In this document: in pieces, positions 50,445 through 60,192 of the stretch
Layout: every line of letters begins with the position of its first letter
Numbering within the stretch: the first letter of the stretch is position 1
Source of the DNA: an uncultured Bacteroidales bacterium
GTDB taxonomy: Bacteria > Bacteroidota > Bacteroidia > Bacteroidales > UBA932
Direction of reading: 5' to 3'
DNA: 64,000 nt
Assembly (NCBI GenBank): GCA_946410455.1
Contig: CAMKAJ010000006.1
Location: 1 to 64,000, forward strand
Made by a program: the position numbers and the translations under genes
The notes under the pieces: generated by a model
What the model saw: the letters and a program-made list of their open reading frames with translations, nothing else
Told to the model about the DNA's origin: nothing
The model's database searches: none

Positions 50445-51689
50445 ATGAAACACTTGACCAGAATCGCAGCTTTGATAGTGGCAGCCACTGTCTTTGCTCT
50501 CCCGCTAAGTGCCCAGTCTCATGGTCGCAACAACGGCGGTTCAAATAACCACGGCAGTTCCCACAGTTCGGGGGTTACAAGCAGCCATAGCCGCTCCGGC
50601 AGCAGTTCTTCTCATCACGTTAGTTCCGGCAGCAGTTCTTCTCATCACGTTAGTTCCGGCAGCAGCGGCGGTACGCGCCGTTCCGGCAGCGCCGTTTCTT
50701 CTTCGTCTTCCAGCAGCCGCCCCGGCGGTGGCAGTTCGGTTTCCAACAGCCGTCCCTCTGGCGGCAGCAGCAAACCCTCCGGCGGCTCTATTTCCAGCGG
50801 CCGTCCTGATGGCGGCAAGCCTTCCGTATCAAATGGCAACGGCAATCATCGTCCCGGCCGAAATGGCGGCAGCGTACGTCCCCGCGACGGCCATCGTCTC
50901 GGCGGAAATGGCGGCAGCGTACGTCCCCGCGACGGCCATCGTCCCGGCGGAAATGGCGGCAGCGTGCGTCGCCATGACGGCCACCCGGGTCGCGTTCAGG
51001 TGAATCCCCGTCCGGGCAATCACCCTCACCGCCCTCCTCATGGAGAGTTTGTGGGCAAGCCTGCACGATTCAACCATCATGGCCCTCATGGCTACGGCTA
51101 CTATGTAACCACCAGGCCTATCCACTACGAAATCAGGCACTATCATGGCATAGACTACTATTTCTGGAATGATGTCTGGTACAGGTACAACTTCGGCCGC
51201 TATTGGGTATGCCGCCCTCCTTTCGGCTATGCATTCACACCGCTTGCCGATGCTGTTTTTGCCGCGTGCAGCTTTGCCTATTATTACGATGTGATCAGTG
51301 AGGGCGAGCGCACCATCGCAGAGCAGAATGCTACTATCGCAGCTAATAATGAGGTGATAGCCGAGCAGAACAGCGAGATTGCTGCCAACGCCCGCAAGGT
51401 TTCGGAGTCCAGCTCACTGGCTGAGTCTCTTGGGCTGAGCCAGAGCTTCGCAAAGGCCGGCACCGAGTACTATTACAACGACGGAGTGTTCTACGTCAAG
51501 GGTGACGACGGACAGTATATAGTAATCGTACCTCCTGCAGGCGCCCTGGTGGACGCTCTTCCCGGCGACTACGAGCTCATAGAGCTTGGCGGGAACACCT
51601 ACTACAAGGTAGATGATACCGTGTACAGGATGACCATAAGCGAAGAGGGCAAAGCTTGCTTCGAGGTGCTTGGACAGCTTAAAGTCTGA
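50445..51689 (+). CDS. DUF6515-like secreted protein, Gly/Ser/Arg/His-rich N-terminal half
   Basis: Signal peptide; low-complexity repeats; YGYYVTTRPIHYEIRHYHGIDYYFWNDVWYRYNFGRYWVCRPPFG. Confidence 0.75.
   Translation: MKHLTRIAALIVAATVFALPLSAQSHGRNNGGSNNHGSSHSSGVTSSHSRSGSSSSHHVSSGSSSSHHVSSGSSGGTRRSGSAVSSSSSSSRPGGGSSVSNSRPSGGSSKPSGGSISSGRPDGGKPSVSNGNGNHRPGRNGGSVRPRDGHRLGGNGGSVRPRDGHRPGGNGGSVRRHDGHPGRVQVNPRPGNHPHRPPHGEFVGKPARFNHHGPHGYGYYVTTRPIHYEIRHYHGIDYYFWNDVWYRYNFGRYWVCRPPFGYAFTPLADAVFAACSFAYYYDVISEGERTIAEQNATIAANNEVIAEQNSEIAANARKVSESSSLAESLGLSQSFAKAGTEYYYNDGVFYVKGDDGQYIVIVPPAGALVDALPGDYELIELGGNTYYKVDDTVYRMTISEEGKACFEVLGQLKV
50861..50995 (+). repeat. Three tandem 45-bp coding repeats ((R/G)NGGSVRPRDGHR.GG)
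   Basis: AAATGGCGGCAGCGTACGTCCCCGCGACGGCCATCGTC... starts at 50861, 50906, 50951. Confidence 0.9.
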
Positions 51690-51690
51690 C

Positions 51691-52437
51691 ATGGCAACAA
51701 TAGGCGTATTTGACTCAGGCTCAGGTGGCCTTTCAGTTCTCAGGGAGATTCGAAAGCTTCTCCCTGAGAGTCGTTTTATTTATTATTCAGACAACGCCTA
51801 TTGCCCGTATGGAGAAAAGACGGCGGAGTTCGTTACCGATCGCAGCCGCGCTGTCACCGATCTGCTGCTCTCCAAAGGTGCCGATGTGATAGTAGTTGCC
51901 TGCAATACGGCAACGGCTGCTGCAATAGCCACGCTCCGTGCTGAATATAAAGTTCCCTTCGTGGGCATGGAGCCGGCAGTCAAGCCGGCGGCCAGCGGTA
52001 CCCGCAGCGGAGTGGTTGGAGTATTGGCTACGGCAGGTACGCTCAGAGCTCCTAAGTATCTGAATACCAAAGGACAGTATGCCGATGCGGTGAAGATTGC
52101 CGAGCGTGTGGGCAAGGGCTTTGTAGAGCTTGTAGAGAATCTCGATCTCGACAGCCCTCATGCAGAGTCGGTGGTTCGGGCAAGTCTGCAGCCGCTGTTG
52201 GATGAAGGGGCTGACACTGTAGTGCTTGGATGCACTCACTATCCATTCTTGCTCCCGTTGATGCAGAAGATAGCCCCCGACGGCGTGCGTTTCATAGATC
52301 CGGCCCCTGCTGTGGCAAGGCGGCTGGTGGATGTGCTGGATACAGCAGGCTTAGCTCGGGAGTCGTCCTCACCCGGTGTAGAGCTGCTGGCATCCGGCAC
52401 CGATACAACATTAAGAAAACTGTTTACCATATTATAG
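51691..52437 (+). CDS. murI: Glutamate racemase
   Basis: MATIGVFDSGSGGLSVLREIRKLLPESRFIYYSDNAYCPYGEK; VVACNTATAAAI; LGCTHYPFL. Confidence 0.95.
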   Translation: MATIGVFDSGSGGLSVLREIRKLLPESRFIYYSDNAYCPYGEKTAEFVTDRSRAVTDLLLSKGADVIVVACNTATAAAIATLRAEYKVPFVGMEPAVKPAASGTRSGVVGVLATAGTLRAPKYLNTKGQYADAVKIAERVGKGFVELVENLDLDSPHAESVVRASLQPLLDEGADTVVLGCTHYPFLLPLMQKIAPDGVRFIDPAPAVARRLVDVLDTAGLARESSSPGVELLASGTDTTLRKLFTIL

Positions 52438-52439
52438 AA

Positions 52440-54428
52440 ATGAGACTTACCAGAATGGCGATTATCCTAAGCGCTGCCGCTCTTGCTGCCGCCTGTGGCC
52501 AAGACAAGGCTGCATTTAAGTACACCGTAGATCAGTTTGCGGACGTAAAAATCATACGTTATACCGTTCCAGGCTGGGACGAGCTGAGCCTTCAGCAAAA
52601 GGAGTATGCTTATCACCTTAGTGAGGCTGCAAAATGGGGACGCGACATACTATGGGACCAGAACTGCGCTGGTAACCTGCAGCTGAGGCATGCCGTAGAG
52701 AGCATTCTCGAAAATTATGCCGGCGACCGCAAATGCAGTGAATTCGAGGCCTTTACGGAATATGCAAAGCGCATTTTTTTCTGTAACGGCATACATCATC
52801 ATTATGCAGAAGACAAATTCTTCCCGACTTGTTCCAGGGAGTATTTCGCCAAATTACTGGATGCAGTAGGTCTCTCTGCCGAGACTGAATTCCTGCTATC
52901 TTATGTTTACGATCCCGAGGTCTGCCCCCAAAGGCGCTGCACTTCGTCTGATGGCGATATAGTGCTGGCTTCTTCAGTTAATTTTTACGATGGGGTTACT
53001 CGTGACGAAGTTGAGGCGTACTATGCCTCCATTGCTAAGCCCAAAGACCCGCGTCCGGTTTCTTATGGCCTTAATACCAAGGTGGTTAAAGAAAATGGAG
53101 TGGTGACGGAGAAGCCTTGGAAGGCAGGCGGAATCTACGGTCCTGCCATAGAGAAGATCTGCGCTGAGCTGGAGCTTGCTGCCAAAGTTGCAGAGAACGA
53201 TATCCAGAAACGTGCCCTGGGCCTGCTGGTAGAGTATTACCGCAGCGGCGACCTGCGTAAATGGGACGAGTTCAATATAGAGTGGGTCAAGGATACCATC
53301 GGAACGGTTGATTTTGTGAACGGTTTTGTTGAGGACTACAACGACCCTCTCGGCCGCAAGGGCTCATGGGAAGGGCATGTGAATATCAAGGATGCCAAGG
53401 CTTCCGAACGCTCCGCAGTGTTAAGCGCCAACGCCCAGTGGTTCGAGGATAATTCGCCGGTAGATCCGCGCTTCCGCAAACCCAAGGTCAAGGGTGTAAG
53501 CGCCAAGGTTATCAATGCAGTTTGCCTGGCCGGCGATTCTTATCCCGCAACTCCTATCGGTATCAACCTGCCTAATGCCGACTGGATTCGCCGCGACTAC
53601 GGCTCCAAGAGCGTTACTATTTCTAATATATCCAAGGCTTACGATTTCTCAGCAGAGGAAGCTCCGGCAAGCGTGCTTACAGAGTTCGCCTGGGACGAGA
53701 CCGAGATAGCCCGGGCCAAGAAATATGGCTCCTACGCAAGCGAAATCCATACCGACCTTCACGAGTGCCTGGGACACGGCTCCGGCCAGCTGCTCAAGGG
53801 TGTTTCCAGCACTGCAATGGGTGAGTATTCTTCTGCTTTGGAGGAGTCCAGAGCAGACTTGTTCGGCCTCTATTATGCCGCCGATCCTAAGCTGGTAGAG
53901 CTTGGTATTATGCCAGATTCAGAGGCCTACAAGGCAGAATACGACGCATTTATCCGCAACGGCCTCATGGTTCAGTTCAACCGCGTAGAGCTCGGCCGTC
54001 CCAATACCGAGGCGCACATGCAAGACCGTAAGCTCATCTCTGAGTGGTGCCTTGAGCAGGGTGCTGTCGACGGCGTGATTGTTAAGAAGCAGCGCGACGG
54101 AAAGACCTTCTTCGTTATTCAGGATTACGAGGCCCTGCGGGTTCTGTTCGGCAAGCTTCTCGCAGAGATTCAGCGAATTAAATCTGAAGGAGATTACGCA
54201 GCAGGCAAGGCTCTGGTAGAGAAGTACGCAGTACAGATAGATCCAGAGCTCCATCGCGAAGTGAAGGAGCGTTATGCCGCACTTAATCTTAAGCCTTACG
54301 GCGGATTCATCAATCCGGAGATTGTTCCTGTAGAGAAGGGTGGCGTGATAGTCGACTACGAAGTTCGATACACCGATGACTACCTCGGCCAGATGCTCGA
54401 TTACGGCAAACGCTACGGAATCCTGTAG
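52440..54428 (+). CDS. Dipeptidyl peptidase III-like (M49) lipoprotein
   Basis: Lipobox AALAAACGQ; HECLGHGSGQ zinc motif; EESRADLFGLYY. Confidence 0.88.
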   Translation: MRLTRMAIILSAAALAAACGQDKAAFKYTVDQFADVKIIRYTVPGWDELSLQQKEYAYHLSEAAKWGRDILWDQNCAGNLQLRHAVESILENYAGDRKCSEFEAFTEYAKRIFFCNGIHHHYAEDKFFPTCSREYFAKLLDAVGLSAETEFLLSYVYDPEVCPQRRCTSSDGDIVLASSVNFYDGVTRDEVEAYYASIAKPKDPRPVSYGLNTKVVKENGVVTEKPWKAGGIYGPAIEKICAELELAAKVAENDIQKRALGLLVEYYRSGDLRKWDEFNIEWVKDTIGTVDFVNGFVEDYNDPLGRKGSWEGHVNIKDAKASERSAVLSANAQWFEDNSPVDPRFRKPKVKGVSAKVINAVCLAGDSYPATPIGINLPNADWIRRDYGSKSVTISNISKAYDFSAEEAPASVLTEFAWDETEIARAKKYGSYASEIHTDLHECLGHGSGQLLKGVSSTAMGEYSSALEESRADLFGLYYAADPKLVELGIMPDSEAYKAEYDAFIRNGLMVQFNRVELGRPNTEAHMQDRKLISEWCLEQGAVDGVIVKKQRDGKTFFVIQDYEALRVLFGKLLAEIQRIKSEGDYAAGKALVEKYAVQIDPELHREVKERYAALNLKPYGGFINPEIVPVEKGGVIVDYEVRYTDDYLGQMLDYGKRYGIL

Positions 54429-54520
54429 GGGAGCTGCAGTTGAGTATATAGAGTCCCGTGTGTATCTATATTTTTCTTTTATTGAAATAATACTACCTTT
54501 GTGAAGTAGCACAAAGAACT

Positions 54521-55528
54521 ATGAACCTGTTATTAGGCCTTTTGATTATTGCTGTGGGGGCGTTCTGCCAGTCCAGCAGCTATGTTCCTATCAATAAAAT
54601 CAAATCATGGAGCTGGGAGAGCTATTGGCTGGTGCAAGGAGTTTTTGCCTGGCTGCTGTTCCCTCTTCTGGGAGCTCTGCTGGCTGTTCCGGCCGGGGAA
54701 TCTTTGCTGGGAATGTTTACAGCCAACGGCAAGGCAAGCCTTCTAACCATTCTCTTTGGTGCGCTATGGGGCGTGGGCGGTCTGACTTTCGGTCTTAGCA
54801 TGCGCTACCTCGGCGTAGCCTTGGGCCAGAGCATTGCCTTGGGAACCTGCGCTGGCCTGGGAGCCATTTTGGGTCCCGTTTTCACCGGGCATGCACACGA
54901 CCTCACCTCTTCTGTCATTATAGGCGTTGTAGTCACACTGATAGGTATCGCCATAATCGGTGTTGCCGGAGCAATGAAGAGCGCCGCCCTTCCAGAAGAA
55001 GAAAAGAAGAAAGCAGTAAAGGACTTCAACTTTGGGAAAGGAATATTCGTGGCCCTGCTGGCCGGCTTCATGAGCGCCTGCTTCAACATTGGTTTGAGTT
55101 TTGGCGAGCCGCTTAGCTGGGAACAGACTCCGGATATCTTCAAGAGCCTGCCCGCCACCCTGCTCGTTACCGTAGGCGGCTTCATCACCAACGCCTGCTA
55201 CTGTCTCTTCCAGAACAGCAAAAACAAGAGCTGGGGAGACTACAAAAACGCTTCCCTTTGGGGCCACAACATTCTCTTCTGCGCACTTGCAGGCCTGTTG
55301 TGGTACAGCCAGTTCTTCGGCCTGTCCCTGGGCAAAGGCTTCCTCACCGAGTATCCCGCCCTCATTACCTTCAGCTGGTGCATCCTGATGGCGCTAAACG
55401 TAATATTCAGTAATGTATGGGGCATCATACTCAAAGAATGGAAAGGAGTATCACGCAAGACTATCGCCGTGCTGGTTGCCGGTATAGTAGTGCTGATTAT
55501 CAGCACCTTCCTCCCTCAGATTATCTAA
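54521..55528 (+). CDS. RhaT-like L-rhamnose/proton symporter family protein
   Basis: 10-TM; FCQSSSYVPINKIKSWSWESYWLVQGVFAWLLFP; ALWGVGGLTFGLSMRYLGVALGQSIALG. Confidence 0.85.
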   Translation: MNLLLGLLIIAVGAFCQSSSYVPINKIKSWSWESYWLVQGVFAWLLFPLLGALLAVPAGESLLGMFTANGKASLLTILFGALWGVGGLTFGLSMRYLGVALGQSIALGTCAGLGAILGPVFTGHAHDLTSSVIIGVVVTLIGIAIIGVAGAMKSAALPEEEKKKAVKDFNFGKGIFVALLAGFMSACFNIGLSFGEPLSWEQTPDIFKSLPATLLVTVGGFITNACYCLFQNSKNKSWGDYKNASLWGHNILFCALAGLLWYSQFFGLSLGKGFLTEYPALITFSWCILMALNVIFSNVWGIILKEWKGVSRKTIAVLVAGIVVLIISTFLPQII

Positions 55529-55540
55529 CGTTCAAGAGCA

Positions 55541-56470
55541 ATGAACAACCCACTTAAGTACCTTGCCACTTTCAAATTCTGGAAGGAACTTCTTGTTATG
55601 ACCGGCGGCATGATGATAGCGGCCGGAGCTGTTTACTACTTCATGATGCCCAGCAATTTGGTACTAGGGTCGATTACCGGTTTATCCATCGTTACATCGA
55701 ACCTGTTAGGGTTGGCCGGGATCAGCATAAAGGTTTCAGTAATCGTCACCATTATTAATGCTCTCCTGCTCATGCTGGCTTGGGTGCTCATAGGCAAGGA
55801 ATTCGGAGCCAAGACAGTTTACACCGCACTTATCCTGGGTCCGCTGCTAGAGCTATGGGAACGAATCTGTCCCTACGAAAGACTGATGGAAGATGGCGCC
55901 TCTTCCGTTATGGGCGATCCCCTTCTGGACCTGATTTGCTTCGTGCTCCTTGTGAGTATTTCACAGGCCATCCTGTTCAGGATCAACGCCTCTACAGGAG
56001 GTTTGGACATCCTGGCAAAGATGGTGAACAAGTATTTCCACCTCGACATCGGGGTGTCTGTAACCGTAGCAGGAGCTATTATTTGCTGTACGGCCTTCGC
56101 TATCAACCCCTTCCGCATGGTGGTCATAGGTCTTATCGGCACCTGGATGAACGGATTAGTGATAGATTACTTCACCGCCAGCTTGAACAAGCGCAAACGC
56201 GTGTGTATCATTGCCAAAGACCATGAAAGGATACGCTCTTACATCGTAGACAAGCTGCACAGAGGATGCAGCATCTATGACGTACAGGGCGGATTCAGCG
56301 GGGAGCAGCACAAAGAGATACAAAGCCTTCTTACACAGGATGAATTCGCCAACCTTATGAACCTGATTCGCACCGAGAAACTGGAGTCATTCATCACCGC
56401 CGGCAACGTGAGCGAGGTCTATGGACTCTGGAACAACAGGCGAAGAGGCTCAGGAGGACTTAAGGTGTAG
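55541..56470 (+). CDS. YitT family (DUF2179) membrane protein
   Basis: GSITGLSIVTSNLLG, ASTGGLDILAKMVNKYFHLDIG, C-terminal DUF2179. Confidence 0.88.
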   Translation: MNNPLKYLATFKFWKELLVMTGGMMIAAGAVYYFMMPSNLVLGSITGLSIVTSNLLGLAGISIKVSVIVTIINALLLMLAWVLIGKEFGAKTVYTALILGPLLELWERICPYERLMEDGASSVMGDPLLDLICFVLLVSISQAILFRINASTGGLDILAKMVNKYFHLDIGVSVTVAGAIICCTAFAINPFRMVVIGLIGTWMNGLVIDYFTASLNKRKRVCIIAKDHERIRSYIVDKLHRGCSIYDVQGGFSGEQHKEIQSLLTQDEFANLMNLIRTEKLESFITAGNVSEVYGLWNNRRRGSGGLKV

Positions 56471-56525
56471 TTTTTGCAGAACGCAAAAAATTCAGTACTT
56501 TTGAGATTCAATACAAAGATTGAAG

Positions 56526-57440
56526 ATGATGAAACGATTGATTTATTTCGCTTTCGCAGCCCTGCTGCTGATTTCATGCGAGAAACAGATTGACGAAACA
56601 GCCCCCACAATCAGCTGGGCGGCCAATCCCGGCTTCGCCACACAAGAGCTCGGCATAGGAGCAGACGGAGCACTGGCCCTTGCAGCTCCCGGCAAGATAG
56701 AGTCACTCACAATCACTCTCGGGCTCGGCGATTACGCCCTTCTGGCCAATCCCTATATCTCCATCAGCTCAAACAAGAGTGCCAACGGCAAACTCCCTGT
56801 ATTCGATGTCATAGACGACGCAGCCGTTGCTGCATACCTAAACGGCATGGGAATGACTGCGGGCACCGGGCTCAGGGGCAAGACCATTGGCACCATAAAT
56901 CTGATTGCAATAATCGAGAGCATCATTACCGGACAGGTTGTAGATAACAACAGTTCCTTCACCATGTCCATCAAGCTTACCGACCAGGCCGGCAAGACCG
57001 TATCCAGGAATGCTTCATTCCACTATACCGCAGCACCTTCTGTTGTATGGACCGGTAATTCCAACTTCGACATAGTAGACCTTGATGGCGCAAGCAAGCC
57101 CTCGAAAGTCAAGATTTCGGCTCCCGGCAAGATTGATGCTCTTACGCTCACCCTGGAATTCGGAGGCTCGGCAGAACTGGCCAACTATGTGAAGAACAGA
57201 ACTTCGAACTCCAGCCTGGTCATCGACCTGGTGAACGACGAGATGGTTGCAGAAGCCTTCAAGTTCCCTACCGCCAAGACAATAGTGGGCAAGAGCGAGG
57301 TAAACCTGGACCTGTCGTTCATGTACAACATCTCATACGACCTCTCCCCTTCTACCAATGTCTTCACGCTCAAAGTGACCGACAAGATCGGCAAGTCGGT
57401 TGCCGTGCCGCTTAAATTCAAGAAAAGCGAGAAGCAATGA
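56526..57440 (+). CDS. Lipoprotein with two tandem homologous domains
   Basis: Lipobox ALLLISCEK; PTISWAANPGF...APGKIESLTITL vs PSVVWTGNSNF...APGKIDALTLTL. Confidence 0.75.
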   Translation: MMKRLIYFAFAALLLISCEKQIDETAPTISWAANPGFATQELGIGADGALALAAPGKIESLTITLGLGDYALLANPYISISSNKSANGKLPVFDVIDDAAVAAYLNGMGMTAGTGLRGKTIGTINLIAIIESIITGQVVDNNSSFTMSIKLTDQAGKTVSRNASFHYTAAPSVVWTGNSNFDIVDLDGASKPSKVKISAPGKIDALTLTLEFGGSAELANYVKNRTSNSSLVIDLVNDEMVAEAFKFPTAKTIVGKSEVNLDLSFMYNISYDLSPSTNVFTLKVTDKIGKSVAVPLKFKKSEKQ

Positions 57441-57832
57441 GCTACACCCACGAGGTTAAATACTACGAGTGCGACCGCATGGGCGTAACTCACCATTCCA
57501 ATTATGTGCGCTTCATGGAAGAGGCGCGCATTTGGTGGATGGATGTTCTGGGCTACGGTTATGAGAGCATGGAGGCAGAGGGGATCGTGTCGCCGGTGAT
57601 TGCTATAAGCTGCAACTACAAGCATACTACTACTTTCAAGGACTGCATTGACATCGATGTCAAAGTGGCCGACATAAGCAAGCTCAAGCTTAGCTTTGCA
57701 TACACCATGACGGTGAACGGCAAGGTGGTATGCACCGCCACCAGCACCCACTGCTTCCTTGAGAATGGCAGGCCGGTTGCCCTGGAAGACCGCTTTCCTC
57801 AACTGTATCAAGCCATAATCAACAGCCTGTAA
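57437..57832 (+). CDS. Acyl-CoA thioesterase (4HBT/YbgC-like)
   Basis: YYECDRMGVTHHSNYVRFMEEARIWWMD hotdog motif. Confidence 0.9.
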   Translation: MSYTHEVKYYECDRMGVTHHSNYVRFMEEARIWWMDVLGYGYESMEAEGIVSPVIAISCNYKHTTTFKDCIDIDVKVADISKLKLSFAYTMTVNGKVVCTATSTHCFLENGRPVALEDRFPQLYQAIINSL

Positions 57833-57863
57833 GCCGCTCGCTTGTATTTTACAGTTTTTTGTG

Positions 57864-57871
57864 TACCTTTG
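57864..57871 (+). promoter_or_regulatory. Bacteroidota -7 element (TACCTTTG) upstream of candidate preQ1 riboswitch
   Basis: TAnnTTTG, with a TTG about 19 nt upstream. Confidence 0.5.
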
Positions 57872-57892
57872 CGCCGCGATGCTCCGGCATCA

Positions 57893-57922
57893 AGTGTAAC
57901 AGGTACCACTATAAAAACTGCA
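57893..57922 (+). promoter_or_regulatory. Candidate preQ1-I riboswitch
   Basis: AGTG-TAACAGGTAC-CACT stem-loop followed by ATAAAAACTGC tail; loop CAG can pair with tail CTG (H-type pseudoknot), directly before ATG of queuosine precursor transporter and queF. Confidence 0.68.
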
Positions 57923-57924
57923 AA

Positions 57925-58602
57925 ATGAAAGAAAAATTCTCTATTACATTTCTGCTTATGGCAGTACTGTTTACGGTCTGCCTCATTGCATCCAACCTGT
58001 TTGCAACCAAGATTATCTCCCTCTGGGGCGTCAATTTGCCCGGAGCCGTGCTGATATTCCCTGTATCTTACATCCTCAACGACTGCATCTGCGAAGTCTG
58101 GGGATACCGCAAGTCGCGCCTTGTAATCTGGATTGCGTTTGCCATGAATTTCTTCGTTGTCATCGCAGGCCAGCTGCTGGTCTGGATGCCGGCCGCCTCC
58201 TTCTGGGATGGCGCTCCGCACTTCGATTATATGTTCGCACTTGCGCCCCGTATCGCCTTTGCTTCCCTTCTCGCATTTCTTGTTGGCTCCACCATCAACT
58301 CGCTGGTGCTCAGCAAGATGAAGATAGCCGACAAGGGGCGCCGCTTCGGGGTTCGCGCCATACTCTCGTCGCTGGCCGGAGAGCTCGGAGACTCCCTCCT
58401 GTTCATGCCAATCGCATTCCTGGGTGCGCCGGTACGCGAACTTGCGATGATGATGCTCGCCCAGGTGAGCTTCAAGGTGTGCTACGAGATAGTAATCCTG
58501 CCTGTAACATCGCTGGTTGTACGCAAAGTCAAGGCAGCAGAAGGAGTAGATACTTTCGACAACGGTATTTCTTACAATCCATTCAAAATATCTGATATCT
58601 AA
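57925..58602 (+). CDS. Queuosine precursor transporter (YhhQ/COG1738 family)
   Basis: [42 protein letters not shown]. Confidence 0.92.
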   Translation: MKEKFSITFLLMAVLFTVCLIASNLFATKIISLWGVNLPGAVLIFPVSYILNDCICEVWGYRKSRLVIWIAFAMNFFVVIAGQLLVWMPAASFWDGAPHFDYMFALAPRIAFASLLAFLVGSTINSLVLSKMKIADKGRRFGVRAILSSLAGELGDSLLFMPIAFLGAPVRELAMMMLAQVSFKVCYEIVILPVTSLVVRKVKAAEGVDTFDNGISYNPFKISDI

Positions 58603-59060
58603 TGGCAACAAGAGAAGAAGAAGGCCTGCGCTCGCTTGGGAGCAAGGTACAATATAAAGAAGACTACGCTCCGGAAGTTCTCGAGAGCTTTGAGAACCTG
58701 CATCAAGACAACGACTATTGGGTGCGTTTCAACTGCCCCGAATTCACATCCCTCTGCCCCATTACAGGGCAGCCCGATTTTGCAGAAATCCGTATCTGCT
58801 ACATTCCCGGCGTAAGGATGGTAGAGAGCAAGAGCCTCAAGTTGTACCTCTTCAGTTTCCGCAGTCACGGGGCGTTCCACGAGGATTGCGTAAACATCAT
58901 CATGAAGGACCTCATAGCTCTGATGGACCCCAAGTACATCGAGGTAACTGGATTCTTCACCCCTCGCGGTGGTATAAGTATCTATCCTTTCGCCAATTAC
59001 GGTCGCCCTGGCACCAAGTACGAAAAGCTTGCCCAGGACCGCCTGTTCAATCACGACTAA
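58602..59060 (+). CDS. queF: NADPH-dependent 7-cyano-7-deazaguanine reductase (preQ1 synthase)
   Basis: [54 protein letters not shown]. Confidence 0.95.
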   Translation: MATREEEGLRSLGSKVQYKEDYAPEVLESFENLHQDNDYWVRFNCPEFTSLCPITGQPDFAEIRICYIPGVRMVESKSLKLYLFSFRSHGAFHEDCVNIIMKDLIALMDPKYIEVTGFFTPRGGISIYPFANYGRPGTKYEKLAQDRLFNHD

Positions 59061-59070
59061 GCCGCAGGGG

Positions 59071-60153
59071 CTACAGAGCACTTATCAACTCAGCCATTTG
59101 CGCCTGCTTGCTCATTGCAGAGGTGAAAAGGGCAAGTTGATTGCGCGTACGCACCAGATTGTGCTCGGGGTACTTGATCTTATAATAGGTATCGCCGTTG
59201 ATATAGTCGGTAAAGAAGCGCACCGCCTGCATATAAGGGAACAGGCATGCTGCATAGGGCAGATTCTGCCGCTCCACTGCCGTAAGGAAGCCCGCAGCCG
59301 AACTAAGGTACCCGCGAGAGAAAGCCTCGAATATATCCATACGGAAGTCAATCTTGTCCAGCTCCGGAGAATCCTCCGCCACGGGATTGGCGGCCGTGCG
59401 CAGGAAGTCTCCGAAATCGGAGAACACGAAAGACGGCATCACCGTATCCAAATCTATGACGCACAGCACATTACCGTCTGCGTCGAAGAGCATGTTGTTG
59501 ACCTTGGTGTCGCAGTGGCAGACGCGCTTGGGCAGAACTCCCTCGCGATGCAGGCGCTCTGCCTTGCACATCTCTTGCTCCCAGGGAAGGATTGCGGCCA
59601 GCAATTCCTTTACCTCCGGAAGGCTCATACGTCCGGCAGCATCCGCCTCCACAGCCTCGTGTAGCTGGCGAGCCCTCAGCTCCATGTTGTGGAAGTCCGG
59701 AATGGTCTCGCCAAGAGTGTCGGGAATATCGGCCAGCATAGACTGGAAGCGCCCGAAGGCCTCTCCTGCAATCTCTGAGTACTTTGTATCTACTGTGTCG
59801 TAAGTAAATGAGTCTTTGATAAATACAGACATCCTCCACCAGTTGCTGCCGTCTGTCCAGTAGCTCTTGCCGGTCTGTTGGCAAGGCACAAAGTGCAGGA
59901 CTTTCCGGTCCAGGTCGCTCTCGCCTGCCGCCTCCAGCTTGGCGCGCAAGTGACGGGTAACGCAGTCAATATTATGTTGAAGCAGCTCCACGTCGCGGAA
60001 AATGCTCTGATTGATACGCTGCAGCACATAGTCACGGAGGCCATTAGTTCGTACCAGAAGGGTATCGTTAATGAGTCCGTTGCCGAGCGGAAGCACTTCT
60101 TCTACCGTTCCGTCTATTTTGAATTTCTTTATAATGTCCAAGTACTTTTCCAT
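59071..60153 (-). CDS. Aminoglycoside phosphotransferase-fold sugar kinase (NahK-like)
   Basis: VCHCDTKVNNMLFDADGNVLCVIDLDTVMPSFVFSDFGDFLRTAAN. Confidence 0.85.
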   Translation of the reverse strand: MEKYLDIIKKFKIDGTVEEVLPLGNGLINDTLLVRTNGLRDYVLQRINQSIFRDVELLQHNIDCVTRHLRAKLEAAGESDLDRKVLHFVPCQQTGKSYWTDGSNWWRMSVFIKDSFTYDTVDTKYSEIAGEAFGRFQSMLADIPDTLGETIPDFHNMELRARQLHEAVEADAAGRMSLPEVKELLAAILPWEQEMCKAERLHREGVLPKRVCHCDTKVNNMLFDADGNVLCVIDLDTVMPSFVFSDFGDFLRTAANPVAEDSPELDKIDFRMDIFEAFSRGYLSSAAGFLTAVERQNLPYAACLFPYMQAVRFFTDYINGDTYYKIKYPEHNLVRTRNQLALFTSAMSKQAQMAELISAL

Positions 60154-60192
60154 GCTGCTAAAATAGTAATTTTTCTTATTTTTGCGTTTACT

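Noticed and set aside
50509-51003. 164-aa Ala/Val/Pro-rich plus-strand ORF
   Set aside because: Alternative frame of the repetitive Gly/Ser-rich region of the DUF6515-like gene.
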